Origin: Eunapius fragilis
Taxonomy: Eukaryota > Porifera > Demospongiae > Spongillida > Spongillidae
Length of the DNA: 64,000 nucleotides
Direction: 5' to 3'
Assembly: GCA_963681505.1 (NCBI GenBank)
Contig: OY811971.1
Span: 669,501-733,500, forward strand
Positions 23,107 to 33,999 of this stretch are shown piece by piece. Each line of letters opens with the position of its first letter. The first letter of the stretch is position 1. The notes beneath the pieces were generated by a model. It saw only the letters and a program-made list of their open reading frames with translations, did not search any database and was not told where the DNA came from. A program made the position numbers and the translations under genes.

Positions 23107-23249
23107 TCTCTTTATGTGTTATCAATTGGCTTTTATCGGTGCTTGTTTACCTTGTCCGCAGATTTAGTACAAACCCACAATAGCAAGCCTAGTAGTTCGA
23201 TAATAAACTGAATAGTACAGGAACGGGTGTACACAACTGTGTGTAAGTT

Positions 23250-23437
23250 TCAGAACCAACCCAGCTCCGTTCACTGTCATGTTTGGCTCCTTGATCTCTT
23301 CATCACTTGACAACTCTGCATCTATACCTCCTCGTCCATATCAAACTCTCGTCGCCGTTTAGCCCCGCTGAGCAACTCTGAATCATCTAGCATGACTTCC
23401 ACCTCCTCAGCACTGAAAGTCCATCGCCGTGTTGCCA
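23250..23437 (-). pseudogene. Second acidic N-terminal relic, paralogue-like to 23106
   Basis: Minus frame MATRRWTFSAEEVEVMLDD, then SELLSGAKRRREFDMDEE. After a frame change the acidic stretch AELSSDEEIKEP follows. Same general pattern as the neighbour at 22955-23106. Identity unknown; piggyBac-type origin is a guess. Confidence 0.3.
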
Positions 23438-24123
23438 TTGTCGTATTTGTAATAATTATGTTTATTTCGAGGGGGGGGGGGGGGGGAGTAGCAAAATACA
23501 GCGAAACTTAGTAGCCGTGTTTACCTCGATAACGCCCGACAAGAGCCACAAAAGATTGATTTGTACAATACCCACAACACTGTAGAACTGACTGACACGA
23601 TTTATTACTCCTTCAACAACCTGTACTTTATACACTATCGTATTAACGTAAAAGTATATGAGCTGCCGCGAATTCGCGGCAACCGCCCCGAACGTGCAAT
23701 TTAATTGTTGCGGCGAATTTGCGGCATCCGGCCTCAATCGGAACGCACGGTAACTAACAAGACCTGTGTATTCAATCAAACTACAACAATCAGACAAATC
23801 GAATTCTCAATCGGCTGCGGACAGGATTGTAACATATATGAAGGATGTGTTCCAATACAACACCAATCTAGTCCACACTCAATACACGTGCACCTCGATA
23901 TTAATTAAACTATTAATGAATCTTCACGTGACATCCAGTCCCATCACAAGGATAAAGGTAGGGTCAATTATCGGTATGGTTTTGAGCTTATCAGTAAGTA
24001 AATACCTCTTATCGATTGTGTACTGAAATTTCTCTTCGTTATCGATAATAAACTTATAACGATAAGCTTTCTTACTGAATGGTAATGATGCTTCTTTTTG
24101 CAGTATTTATTACAAATAAACCG

Positions 24124-24336
24124 TCAGATATAGATGTATACACATATCTCTATGCAAGCAATCACGCAAGCTGCAGCTGCATGCATGAATTTTACAAGTT
24201 GTATTTGATCCAAAAAAATTGATTTAAGTGTAGAATCCTTCATGGTTTTGCGAAGATCGGCAAATGTCAGTCCAACTCCACTGAAGACTCGTTCAACTGA
24301 AGCACTATAGTTGAAGGAACTCCAAGATATTGTCTC
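24124..24336 (-). pseudogene. hAT transposase C-terminal relic at the Polinton-like junction
   Basis: On minus the frame reads FNYSASVERVFSGVGL, then FADLRKTMKDSTLKSIF, matching the hAT dimerisation pattern (S-x-E-R-x-F-S, then an R-rich helix). It begins exactly where similarity between the two Polinton-like arms stops (about 24332-24337), so it marks the left boundary. Confidence 0.55.
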
Positions 24337-24555
24337 GTTAGGCAATCCAATGGAGACAATACTGCCGTAAATATTGCAAGCGGTGTTTAGCATCCCATGT
24401 GTTATGGTAGGTGGCTTCAATGTACCAAGCCTTGCTTTAATCCATGATGCGTCAGTTGTCTTACCTTTCCATCCATGTACCTTCTTGAGGGCAGCAATGA
24501 TCTGTACAATAGTATGATCGTCGGGTGTTAAACAAGCAAGGGCGTGGTGGTTCAT
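24337..24555 (-). CDS. Polinton-like part: small unknown ORF, left arm
   Basis: Starts MNHHALACLTPDDHTIVQI and is lysine-rich around 'KKVHGWKGK'. It is the outermost ORF of the arm. The arm-shared portion is 73 codons; beyond it the frame runs into hAT sequence. No domain recognised. Confidence 0.5.
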
Positions 24556-24570
24556 CTCGTTGTCCTGTGA

Positions 24571-24966
24571 TTAATGCGAGCCAATTATCTTAAGTACACA
24601 GTCTCTGAACGCACGTTTCTGTTCTGTTATATCTGTGGCAACACGTTCAGTATCATTATCGGGCACTTTGTTTTGCACAACAGGTATTTCGTTATATCGA
24701 GTGTTTGCACCCATATCGTTACAGAAGTCTGGTCCAAGTACGCCTCTTACCTTTAGTTGTATCCTTGGATCGTCAAACACTCTATCAAGTTTGTCACCAT
24801 GTAGTTTTTGATTTGTCGCTTCTTGGATTAGTTCTATGTCAAGTGGTGTACCATTGAATTCTAACTGTCTCCTCTTGATCTCATCTAGAACTTGTTGAAA
24901 CTTCGTGCGTTTTATCGAACTGGTGTCTCGAGTATCATTGTTACTATCGGCTGGAAGCGTATCCAT
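24571..24966 (-). CDS. Polinton-like part: 131-aa unknown ORF, left arm
   Basis: Starts MDTLPADSNNDT; charged, predicted mostly helical, no known domain. Preceded by the shared intergenic block (25025-25040). Its mirror copy is at 36939-37334. Confidence 0.55.
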   Translation of the reverse strand: MDTLPADSNNDTRDTSSIKRTKFQQVLDEIKRRQLEFNGTPLDIELIQEATNQKLHGDKLDRVFDDPRIQLKVRGVLGPDFCNDMGANTRYNEIPVVQNKVPDNDTERVATDITEQKRAFRDCVLKIIGSH

Positions 24967-25024
24967 GTCGAGCCTATTTATGTTTTACACACGCGCGGCC
25001 TCAGTCTATTATTAATTGTTACCA

Positions 25025-25040
25025 GATCTCTAATACATTA
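25025..25040 (-). promoter_or_regulatory. Shared intergenic block upstream of the 131-aa ORF
   Basis: Minus strand: AATGTATTAGAGATC, then AATTAATAATAG. The core TGTATTAGAGA recurs before other ORFs of the element. Confidence 0.5.
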
Positions 25041-28000
25041 TATACTATGTTTTTTCACCGGGTTATAGCCATACGAGAACATCCGGACCTTGTCTTTACA
25101 TATATACTTTTTCGAATCGAAGGGGCACAGTGTCTTCTTTGTGATGGCATAGAGACCAAGTTGATGGTTCTTAGATCTAATCGCATATGAGCTGTGTTCG
25201 GTTTCAATCTCTTTGAATAATGATTCTCGATAAAGTTCATGGTTGAATGCAGTGTCGCGTACTATACTGGATGGCACGCCTTTTGCTCTCTTTTTCTCAT
25301 GCATGTGCAAGTCTAGTAAGCTATACATCTTTGGACGCAATCCAATAAACTCCAATAATGGAACACCATTCATTTCATCCTTCATCTTACCTAGTACCTT
25401 TTTGTTCTCATCAGAATGGAGAGGATGATCCTTTGGGTAATCACCCAAGTCGTACAAGTGTGATGAAGCAGCCATATCTGCATACACATCTGGTGTGACA
25501 ACTTCAAACAACAGCGAATCGGTATCAGTGTAACAGAGTTGCGCTCTCTTTCCATACTTGGATTTAATCTCACCATACCAGAAGTTATACATTAGCAGTT
25601 TACTAAGATCTAGAACACAGGTTCCAACTGCTATAGGTTTATTAAGTATCAGGCGTTTCTGGTGTCTATGTATTGCGGCAACACCACAGCCGAAATCATG
25701 GAATCCTTTATAGTTGACATCTGCTATTAGTCTGCGCAATCTCTCAGGGTTAACATCATCTGTTATCAGATCTATCTTCATCCTATTGCGAACATTTTCC
25801 ATTGTTTTACCATAGACCGAGTTATTCATCAGTTTATAGAACTCCTTTTCTAGATCAGTCTTTGCCTTTTTACGCAGCTCTGTATTCAATGAGATGTATC
25901 CAGACATCCATGCGCTCTGCCTAAAGCTTACAACTCTGCTCAAGTTGGTGATAACAAGTCCTTGTTTTACATAGTACTGCAGATTGCGATAGTGAGTGAC
26001 ATAGTTCCTCTTATTCATCAGATTAGGTATTAATTTGCGACACGGATAGTACTGATGTCCTAGATGCTCTAGTAGTTGTTTCTGATATGGGCTAAGTGAT
26101 TTCTCCGTTACAGTTAATGGCTCTGGTGCGAGGGGATAATCGTTGTGCAAGCGATGCAACTCGGATGGATAATCCATATCTACCTCAACAATATAGCCAA
26201 CCTCAGAATCTTCAGGACAGCTCAATATTGTATCAAGTGTTGTGTTGTCTATTGTCACCCATTTGAAATCACTTATTGGTAAGCTCTGAGACATTGCCCA
26301 GCCATACAAGTTATTTGCATCGAGATACATTAGCCACTTGTTTGGTTTTGAACTGTCATATCTGTCAGAGCACATCGGGTTGTTAGCCTCGGAGTATCTC
26401 TTACTTACCATGCTTATACCTCCTCTCTTCGAAGATTCTATCATATCGTACATACTCATATCTGTTAGCAGATCTAGTTCTACCTTGGATGTTTTCAATA
26501 ATGCATCCCAAGCTAAGGACGGCACGCTTACATAATTACAAGGATCGAGTCCATAATTTTTCATGCTGTTTGCTCTGAAGGACTGGAATACATCTGCAAG
26601 TATACGTACATCTGTTTGCAGGTATAGATCATGGTAGTCGCCCATATTGGAACACTCGAAGCCTGACCATATATTCTTTGCGTGTTCATATTCTTGATCT
26701 GTGATGTGAGCATTTGTTAGTCTACTAAAGAAGTCCCCTTTAGGTGGAAGTTCCGTCTCTCTGAAAACATCATAACCATCCATATACTCATACGGGTACA
26801 CACCCTTTTTGCGCAGAAGCGGTATGTCTTCGGGGAGTGTGTCAAGTTTGGTAATAATTAGCTCATCATCAGACAACAAGCTAGCCAGTTTATCGAGCGA
26901 GTATTTCAAGAAGTTATAACTGTCTATGAATTTTAACCTACCTACACAGTGAATGACATATACTTCTCCATGTTATGTGGTATGCAGTGTATTTTTGCAT
27001 CTGGATCTATTTCATTGTAGTTGTGCAATCCTTGTATTACTAGGTGTCCATCGTATCCCTGCAGGTTGTGAAATACTACTGGTATAGGTGTCTTATTTGG
27101 ATGAACCTTGAGACGCGAGTTACATGCCATGTGTGCCGCACCGCGGAATTTACCAGTTACATGATCATGATCTCTCCTATTATAGAACCGCCCTAATTCG
27201 TTTAAATCCTTGCGTCGTTTATTCTCCTTTTTTTTTTTTACCTTTGTAACATTCTTGGGGTCATGAAGTTCGACTAGTAGATCATCCAACATTTCCATAA
27301 AGTTCTCTGTGGTAAGATCATCATTACTTACTTGTTTGTGTTCCGTGTCATCGGGTATGGATTCAGTATTTGTTTCCAGCTTAGCTTCAGTGAATTTGGC
27401 ATTACCATATGGGAACTCTTTACCGCATATATAGCAATGTGTTGCACTCTCAAATGATTGCCATTCATCAGGCGATAGCTTCATGGGTATCGAAGAGGAT
27501 TTTATCAGCAGGTCAGTTATTAAAGCCTTGGTTTTCACCAGAGACTCAACAAATAACCTTGGTATGTTATCACCGGGCTCTCCTCTGTATAATATCTCTT
27601 TTACCATAGCACCATCGGATCGTACTACAACATATGCGAAGCTTTTTGCAACTTGGTCTGCGACTTTACCACCTTTAGTATCGTAACCGCACTCAATGTT
27701 GAATGCTTCGAAGTCTGCATACATGTATATCACATAAGGAGAAGGTTCCATGTGCTGGAAGTTTGTGAATCTCAGTTTATTCTTACCCTCTTCTGGAAGT
27801 TTGAGAGCTTGTGCAGAATGCTGTGTGCAGTATGGTTTATGTTGTTGCAGTAAATCATCTCGAACGAACACATGCATACATCTTCTACATGCATATTTGC
27901 GTGCTTTGCAACTATTGTGGCGGAACATAAATGTGTTAAAATCATATATCAATGCATAGTGAGTGTTGCCATGATCATTGGATATATACAGTAAGTTTAG

Positions 28001-29608
28001 TTCCTTCTGTACGAGAGATGCAGGCACTTTTGATATAATCTTTGGGAAGGGTAGCTTATCTGTTATACTATACACGCATATGGACAAGCCAGGGTTTTGT
28101 CTCTCTATTCTAGCAAATGTTCTCGCATCACATGGAACTGGGTATGTTATGCCATCCATATTATAACCACCGTTTGGCAGCTCGGGTGTTAAGCAGGATT
28201 TGTATGGGTTGTATTTACACGCACGTGTGTGATCGATTTCAGGGTGATCATTAGCTATCATACACCATAGTAAGCATCGCTGATCTGTAGCACCTGCGTT
28301 TATGTTTATTACAGACTTGTTTGGCACACCGTCAGGCGTCTTGATATATGTACCAGCTTTCTCCTTGTTATATGAAAATTCACTAAGTGACACAACCATG
28401 AACTTACAGTCGATAAGATATTTTAAGATAGAAGATTTCACCTTTGGTTGTGCCTCGCTGTTGTTGGGGTTATCATTATTCTCATCATTATTCTCATTAT
28501 CATCGATTTCATCATATCCATACACTGGATCACCATCAACATAGAATGGATCTTCCCATATTTTTGGTAGGTCTCCTTGTTTAGCTATGTGTTTGTACGA
28601 TTCCAGTATTATTCGCTCTACATCGGATGATTGCAATAGAACATGTTGCAACCCATTTAAGTAGATATCTTCTACCGCTGCATATAATGCACCCTTGTAG
28701 TTAACAGGTTTAATACCAACACCAGCTGCAATTTCATCCTTTTGTGAGGCAGATAGTTCTGTGCCCTCAACGAACTGCACAGATATCCTTACTTTGTATG
28801 CTTTACCTTTGAGTGATGCCTCAGTTAATTTATCTTCTAGGAAATTCTTCAGCACTGGTTTTGCATTGCGCATGAAATGAGTGGTGAACTCTATCATGTC
28901 AGGTATAACACCTGGTGGGCTAACATGTCCTTCATATCCAGCAAATGGTGTCATCTTATACACATTAAGATATTTAGCAAATGACTTATGTGGTACAAAC
29001 TCAGTTGACAACCCTGGCATAGACGTAGATAACATACCGCTACTGTCGTGGAAATCAGGTGCATCAGGTGCATCACCTCTCTTAAACTTCTCTACGCTAT
29101 CAACATGGTGCTTGCGAACTTTATCGAGTACTTTTTTAGTTGATCGAGCTCTGTGTTGTTGTAATGTTTCATCTCTATAGGATTGAACTCCAGGTCTGAT
29201 AGGTACAATTATTGGTCCATATTTAGTATACTTTGGTATGGTTGAGTTAAATGCGGTATTGCTAAACAATGGAGAGAACTCATGGGCCGCGTTTTCATGC
29301 ATCTTCCTTTTGCGTTCAGCATATATACTCTCGGTTGCTATCCGAGGTTTTCTTTCAGGCTTAACATCTGGATCTGGAGGAGCTCTCGTTGGTTTTAATG
29401 GCTCAGGCAGAGCGCTAGCATCATTATCCTGTTCAAGCAGTTGAATCAGTGGTTTATCCGGATCAGGTGGCTGTTTCTCCTTCTGTCCTCGGTTGAGTAT
29501 CGTAGCTAGCTGGTCTATAGTTACACCGCGTGACTTGATGCTGAGTAGCTTAGCTTGCTCTTCACTGGTAAGACCAATAGACTTGATGTATTCATCAACA
29601 CTTGCCAT
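25038..29608 (-). pseudogene. Polinton-like part: protein-primed DNA polymerase B region, left arm
   Basis: The polymerase portion (25038-26909) shows motif A DANNLYGWAM (about residue 197), motif B FYKLMNNSVYGKT (about 357) and motif C YTDTDSLL (about 460), plus exonuclease-III-like YLQTDVRILAD (about 96). The upstream portion (26942-29608) carries the exonuclease-I-like YADFEAF and exonuclease-II-like HNLQGYDGH motifs, a Cys/His pair cluster (CRRCMHVF) and an acidic linker. These are the motifs of Polinton/adintovirus-type PolB, which copies linear genomes by protein priming. Treated as a fossil; not whole. Confidence 0.85.
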
Positions 29609-29744
29609 GATTCAGGGTGTGGTGATTATCATAATACAAATGCAGTCTCTAATTGGTTTTAAGACACAGAAAAACTAAATTAACTACAGCTGTTAGCTAT
29701 CATCAGTAGAGTGTGTTGTCGATTTTACTCATCTTTTGATATAT

Positions 29745-30491
29745 CTACTGTCCTTGCTCTATAAAATTAGCAAGTATCTCATGTATCAGTTCTCCGGAAC
29801 ATTTCGTGTGTGTCTTCTTTGTCTTGTTGTTGTATATATGTGTCTTTATACCTCTATCCTTTGCAACGCGCCTTATATGGACTAGTTTCATCTTGTTTAA
29901 GCTGTCAGATAGTTGCTCATAAAGAGTTGGATTGTGGTGTGTAGACACATCAGTTCTGGTTGCGTACTGCTGGATAGCACTATTTCGTGCCAGTTCAGGA
30001 TAGCTATCATCATCACTGCTATCACCATCACTGCGTTGTGTTCTTGGTTTGCTCGCTCTCCTCGATTTATTCATTACAGGATACTTCTCTGCCAGTGCAG
30101 GATGCATCATGCGAAGTATGTCATTTATTAGTGTATTCTTTGGTTTCTTCCCTTTTTCTTGCGTTGTGAATAGATATCCAAAGCGTGATCTTGCATAGAT
30201 ATATAACTGAGGAAGAGTTGTGGAGCAAAGTTCATCACGGAGGGCCATGAACGAATCCATATCATTTGACTTGTCACAGACATCATTCGATTTATCTGAG
30301 TCCGAGCTATCACTACAATCTGGTTGTGCATAGGATTCAGTCGGTTGCTCTTCATTGGGAATCATTGGTTGGCTTGCATTGAGGTCTGTCATCATCCTAT
30401 CCAGTTCAGCTATCGCTTGGTACTTATCGTATGACTCCTGGGATTCATCCCCGTGAGACACATCAATACCTGTTGATAGCTCGCTATACAT
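29745..30491 (-). CDS. Polinton-like part: acidic protein with HeH/SAP-like domains, left arm
   Basis: 248 codons starting MYSELSTGIDVSH. The first third is acidic and Ser/Asp-rich. Two helix-extended-helix-like segments follow: 'LPQLYIYARSRFGYLF' in the middle, and 'HIRRVAKDRGIKTHIY' with 'KKTHTKCSGELIHEIL' at the C-terminus. Such SAP/HeH folds bind DNA. A role in genome packaging or as an accessory to replication is inference. The shared promoter-like block lies upstream (30541-30575). Mirror copy at 33253-33999. Confidence 0.55.
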   Translation of the reverse strand: MYSELSTGIDVSHGDESQESYDKYQAIAELDRMMTDLNASQPMIPNEEQPTESYAQPDCSDSSDSDKSNDVCDKSNDMDSFMALRDELCSTTLPQLYIYARSRFGYLFTTQEKGKKPKNTLINDILRMMHPALAEKYPVMNKSRRASKPRTQRSDGDSSDDDSYPELARNSAIQQYATRTDVSTHHNPTLYEQLSDSLNKMKLVHIRRVAKDRGIKTHIYNNKTKKTHTKCSGELIHEILANFIEQGQ

Positions 30492-30540
30492 TGTTACAAT
30501 ATCAAATAATAGACAGAGATTTCAATCGGAGCGCAGAGGT

Positions 30541-30575
30541 TCTTATATTAATGGTATATTTGTCTCTAATACATT
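30541..30575 (-). promoter_or_regulatory. Shared intergenic block upstream of the 248-codon ORF
   Basis: Minus strand: TGTATTAGAGACAAATAT, then CCATTAATATAAGA, followed about 50 bp later by the ATG. It is nearly identical to the block at 31281-31315. Confidence 0.6.
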
Positions 30576-30670
30576 TTTTTTTCTTTGATCGTACTATTGC
30601 TTTAGTACCAGCAAGCAGGGTACATCTGATTATTGTGTTTGCTGTGGACCTGGTTGTCTATCTTGTTTCA

Positions 30671-31117
30671 TCATTTGCGTGCCATGAATATGTTCACAGC
30701 GCTGACAACCTTCTCATTAAGACTACATCCTTCGCAATCGCGATAAATACTAGGTGGTATATCGAACGAGTCATCATATATTTTACACGTTATTGTTCCA
30801 TTATTACCCTTCTGTCCTCTCTTTGATTTATCTTTTAAAGGATACATTGCGGATAGCCAGGGATTTGCTTCATAGAGTATATCATTTGTCAGTTCGCGCT
30901 TGTGTTTTACTTTTCCATCAGGCTTGCGCAGATTGATCTTAAGTTCCTGAGCATAGAGGCGAATAGTAGGAAGATTTTTGCTTAGTAGTGCATAGCGTAA
31001 ACACATAAAAGGTTCCGTGTTATATAGATCTCCACAAAAATACATAAGGCTCTCTATTGCATTTTTAGGCTGTACCTTTGGTCTATCTTGTGCAGTGTTC
31101 CTCATGTGGTACTTCAA
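30671..31117 (-). CDS. Polinton-like part: second HeH/SAP-like ORF, left arm
   Basis: 148 codons with the pattern 'LPTIRLYAQELKINLRKP', 'KRELTNDILYEANPWL' and a basic stretch, related to the middle segment of the neighbouring 248-codon ORF. It overlaps a short ORF starting MCSKLSSDTVVPHND (ATG near 31231), which resembles the start of that same neighbour. Part of a tandem set of paralogues. Mirror copy near 32521-33073. Confidence 0.5.
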   Translation of the reverse strand: MKYHMRNTAQDRPKVQPKNAIESLMYFCGDLYNTEPFMCLRYALLSKNLPTIRLYAQELKINLRKPDGKVKHKRELTNDILYEANPWLSAMYPLKDKSKRGQKGNNGTITCKIYDDSFDIPPSIYRDCEGCSLNEKVVSAVNIFMARK

Positions 31118-31280
31118 TTGGCGTCACTTGTGATTTGTTGCACTCTGCCGTCATCGGCATATCTAGCTCTGCAATCGATTGATACATATCATTGTGAGGC
31201 ACCACAGTATCAGATGATAGCTTGCTACACATTGTTACGATGTCAGGTGATGGAACAGGACTTTGTCAGAGCGCAGCGTG

Positions 31281-31315
31281 TCTTATATTAATGGCATATT
31301 TGTCTCTAATACATT
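31281..31315 (-). promoter_or_regulatory. Shared intergenic block upstream of the second HeH/SAP set
   Basis: Minus strand: TGTATTAGAGACAAATAT, then GCCATTAATATAAGA. Same spacing to the following ATG as at 30541. Mirror copies occur near 32438-32473 and 33170-33203. Confidence 0.6.
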
Positions 31316-31326
31316 ATTTCACACTC

Positions 31327-31570
31327 ATTGCCGTTTCTGTTTATCTCGTGGTAGTGGAAAAGCAAGATCTGTGAGCTCTTCAATAAGTTCAAACTTATTC
31401 TTCAGACGTGTCTTCTTTGTCTCCTTGCTATAGGCATATGTTTTTATACCATGTCCTTTTGCGATGCACTTTAAGGTGCCTATGTTTAAGCCACACAGGT
31501 TGAACCTGAAATATTGCTCAGGTGTGAGTCTACATCGTAACTCGTGGTCTTGTTTATCACGCGCGATCGT
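31327..31570 (-). CDS. Polinton-like part: third HeH/SAP-like stretch, mostly in the spacer
   Basis: A minus frame reads 'LKCIAKGHGIKTYAYSKE', then 'KNKFELIEELTDLAFPL' and ends near 31327. It is clearly akin to the C-terminal segment of the 248-codon ORF. It lies almost wholly in the unique spacer, so it exists once in the whole palindrome. Confidence 0.45.
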
Positions 31571-32407
31571 TTCCTCGTAACTCGATAGTTGTGCTATTTG
31601 ACATGTGTATTTATGTGCTGTATATATTTATTCTGCGTGACATACATTCTTTGCAAGCAACAGACTAGATGGTTGCTTATGCTTTTGTGTCAAGCGAGCG
31701 CAGTTTGCAGATATATTTATCTCGCAATGCATCGACACAGCTTTGGTGTCATTTCTACGGTGCAATCTTAACAGCTAACACACAGAACCAGTTTGCATTG
31801 CATATAAAGTGTAGTCAGTTAGCTCAAGGTCAGGTGAAAAAATCATGCTTTGCAGAGGTTTGAACTCGAGCCGTTAGATTCAGAGTCTTATGTGCTAACT
31901 GCTGTACCAAAATGCACATGCATGTCTTTTGTGCATAATAGAAGCGAGTGGTTGCACGATACTCATCTAGATATATTTGCACGAACACCTACACCAAGTG
32001 CGAAGCGCTGCGGATAAAATGATCTTATATGCGCGTGTAATCAATCGTGGTGTGGTTTAACATCCATTTGTTAGGCTCAGACGCAAGCAGCATAAGATAT
32101 CATGTCAAGACACTCGACGCATTATTATCCTGGTAGCAATCGCTATAGATCTGGTGCTATCCGCGCGTAGTGCAGCTTGATACTTGATGTATGGTACTTG
32201 CGTGAGCTCGAGTAGTGATAGTGCAAGGCTCAATCGGTATGAAGCTCCAGCATGGCTAATTCATATATGATAGCATCATGAGTAGTTAAGATTGAAGCGA
32301 TTGTAGGATCATAGCAGTTTAGTTAGCATCATCACTATCTTCATCCATCTCAATCTCGCCTCTTCCTGTGGCTTTTTAGCCTCGGATTTGAGCGAGATTG
32401 AGGAAAC
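31343..32407. other. Unique spacer of the palindrome
   Basis: About 1.06 kb without an inverted partner. It holds the third HeH-like stretch, a degenerate tRNA-like sequence (31850-31922) and otherwise unrecognised sequence. Confidence 0.7.
31850..31922 (-). tRNA. Degenerate tRNA-Gln(CUG)-like sequence
   Basis: Minus strand: a D-arm-like GTTAGCAC, an anticodon loop CTCTGAA (anticodon CUG) within a mostly paired 5-bp stem, and a T arm GAGTTCAAACCTC with one or two mismatches. The acceptor stem TGCATTT/CAAAGCA pairs at about five of seven positions. It could be a tRNA pseudogene or a tRNA-derived SINE head rather than a working tRNA. Confidence 0.45.
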
Positions 32408-32635
32408 AATAAACAGAAACGGCAATGAGTGTGAAATAATGTATTAGAGACAAATATGCCATTAATATAAGACACGCTGCGCTCTGACAAAGTCCTGTTC
32501 CATCACCTGACATCGTAACAATGTGTAGCAAGCTATCATCTGATACTGTGGTGCCTCACAATGATATGTATCAATCGATTGCAGAGCTAGATATGCCGAT
32601 GACGGCAGAGTGCAACAAATCACAAGTGACGCCAA

Positions 32636-33073
32636 TTGAAGTACCACATGAGGAACACTGCACAAGATAGACCAAAGGTACAGCCTAAAAATGCAATAGA
32701 GAGCCTTATGTATTTTTGTGGAGATCTATATAACACGGAACCTTTTATGTGTTTACGCTATGCACTACTAAGCAAAAATCTTCCTACTATTCGCCTCTAT
32801 GCTCAGGAACTTAAGATCAATCTGCGCAAGCCTGATGGAAAAGTAAAACACAAGCGCGAACTGACAAATGATATACTCTATGAAGCAAATCCCTGGCTAT
32901 CCGCAATGTATCCTTTAAAAGATAAATCAAAGAGAGGACAGAAGGGTAATAATGGAACAATAACGTGTAAAATATATGATGACTCGTTCGATATACCACC
33001 TAGTATTTATCGCGATTGCGAAGGATGTAGTCTTAATGTCAGCGCTGTGAACATATTCATGGCACGCAAATGA
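32636..33073 (+). CDS. Polinton-like part: second HeH/SAP-like ORF, right arm
   Basis: Mirror copy of 30671-31117 at near-identity. Same HeH-like pattern and same short neighbouring ORF start near 32521. Confidence 0.5.
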   Translation: MKYHMRNTAQDRPKVQPKNAIESLMYFCGDLYNTEPFMCLRYALLSKNLPTIRLYAQELKINLRKPDGKVKHKRELTNDILYEANPWLSAMYPLKDKSKRGQKGNNGTITCKIYDDSFDIPPSIYRDCEGCSLNVSAVNIFMARK

Positions 33074-33252
33074 TGAAACAAGATAGACAACCAGGTCCAC
33101 AGCAAACACAATAATCAGATGTACCCTGCTTGCTGGTACTAAAGCAATAGTACGATCAAAGAAAAAAAAATGTATTAGAGACAAATATACCATTAATATA
33201 AGAACCTCTGCGCTCCGATTGAAATCTCTGTCTATTATTTGATATTGTAACA

Positions 33253-33999
33253 ATGTATAGCGAGCTATCAACAGGTATTGATGTGTCTCACGGGGATGAA
33301 TCCCAGGAGTCATACGATAAGTACCAAGCGATAGCTGAACTGGATAGGATGATGACAGACCTCAATGCAAGCCAACCAATGATTCCCAATGAAGAGCAAC
33401 CGACTGAATCCTATGCACAACCAGATTGTAGTGATAGCTCGGACTCAGATAAATCGAATGATGTCTGTGACAAGTCAAATGATATGGATTCGTTCATGGC
33501 CCTCCGTGATGAACTTTGCTCCACAACTCTTCCTCAGTTATATATCTATGCAAGATCACGCTTTGGATATCTATTCACAACGCAAGAAAAAGGGAAGAAA
33601 CCAAAGAATACACTAATAAATGACATACTTCGCATGATGCATCCTGCACTGGCAGAGAAGTATCCTGTAATGAATAAATCGAGGAGAGCGAGCAAACCAA
33701 GAACACAACGCAGTGATGGTGATAGCAGTGATGATGATAGCTATCCTGAACTGGCACGAAATAGTGCTATCCAGCGGTACGCAACCAGAACTGATGTGTC
33801 TACACACCACAATCCAACTCTTTATGAGCAACTATCTGACAGCTTAAACAAGATGAAACTAGTCCATATAAGGCGCGTTGCAAAGGATAGAGGTATAAAG
33901 ACACATATATACAACAACAAGACAAAGAAGACACACACGAAATGTTCCGGAGAACTGATACATGAGATACTTGCTAATTTTATAGAGCAAGGACAGTAG
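33253..33999 (+). CDS. Polinton-like part: acidic HeH/SAP-like protein, right arm
   Basis: Mirror copy of 29745-30491, 248 codons, near-identical, with the same upstream block at about 33170-33203. Confidence 0.55.
   Translation: MYSELSTGIDVSHGDESQESYDKYQAIAELDRMMTDLNASQPMIPNEEQPTESYAQPDCSDSSDSDKSNDVCDKSNDMDSFMALRDELCSTTLPQLYIYARSRFGYLFTTQEKGKKPKNTLINDILRMMHPALAEKYPVMNKSRRASKPRTQRSDGDSSDDDSYPELARNSAIQRYATRTDVSTHHNPTLYEQLSDSLNKMKLVHIRRVAKDRGIKTHIYNNKTKKTHTKCSGELIHEILANFIEQGQ

Larger units (their letters stand above)
24332..31342 (-). repeat. Left arm of the Polinton-like inverted repeat
   Basis: About 7.0 kb, with genes pointing outward (minus strand). It matches 32408-37573 in reverse complement at near-identity. 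The outer edge abuts hAT sequence; the inner edge lies at GTTTCTGTTTAT near 31342. Confidence 0.9.

Noticed and set aside
25243-29444. Several plus-strand frames of 60-99 codons across the polymerase region
   Set aside because: They are antisense shadows of the PolB code, mirrored in the other arm.
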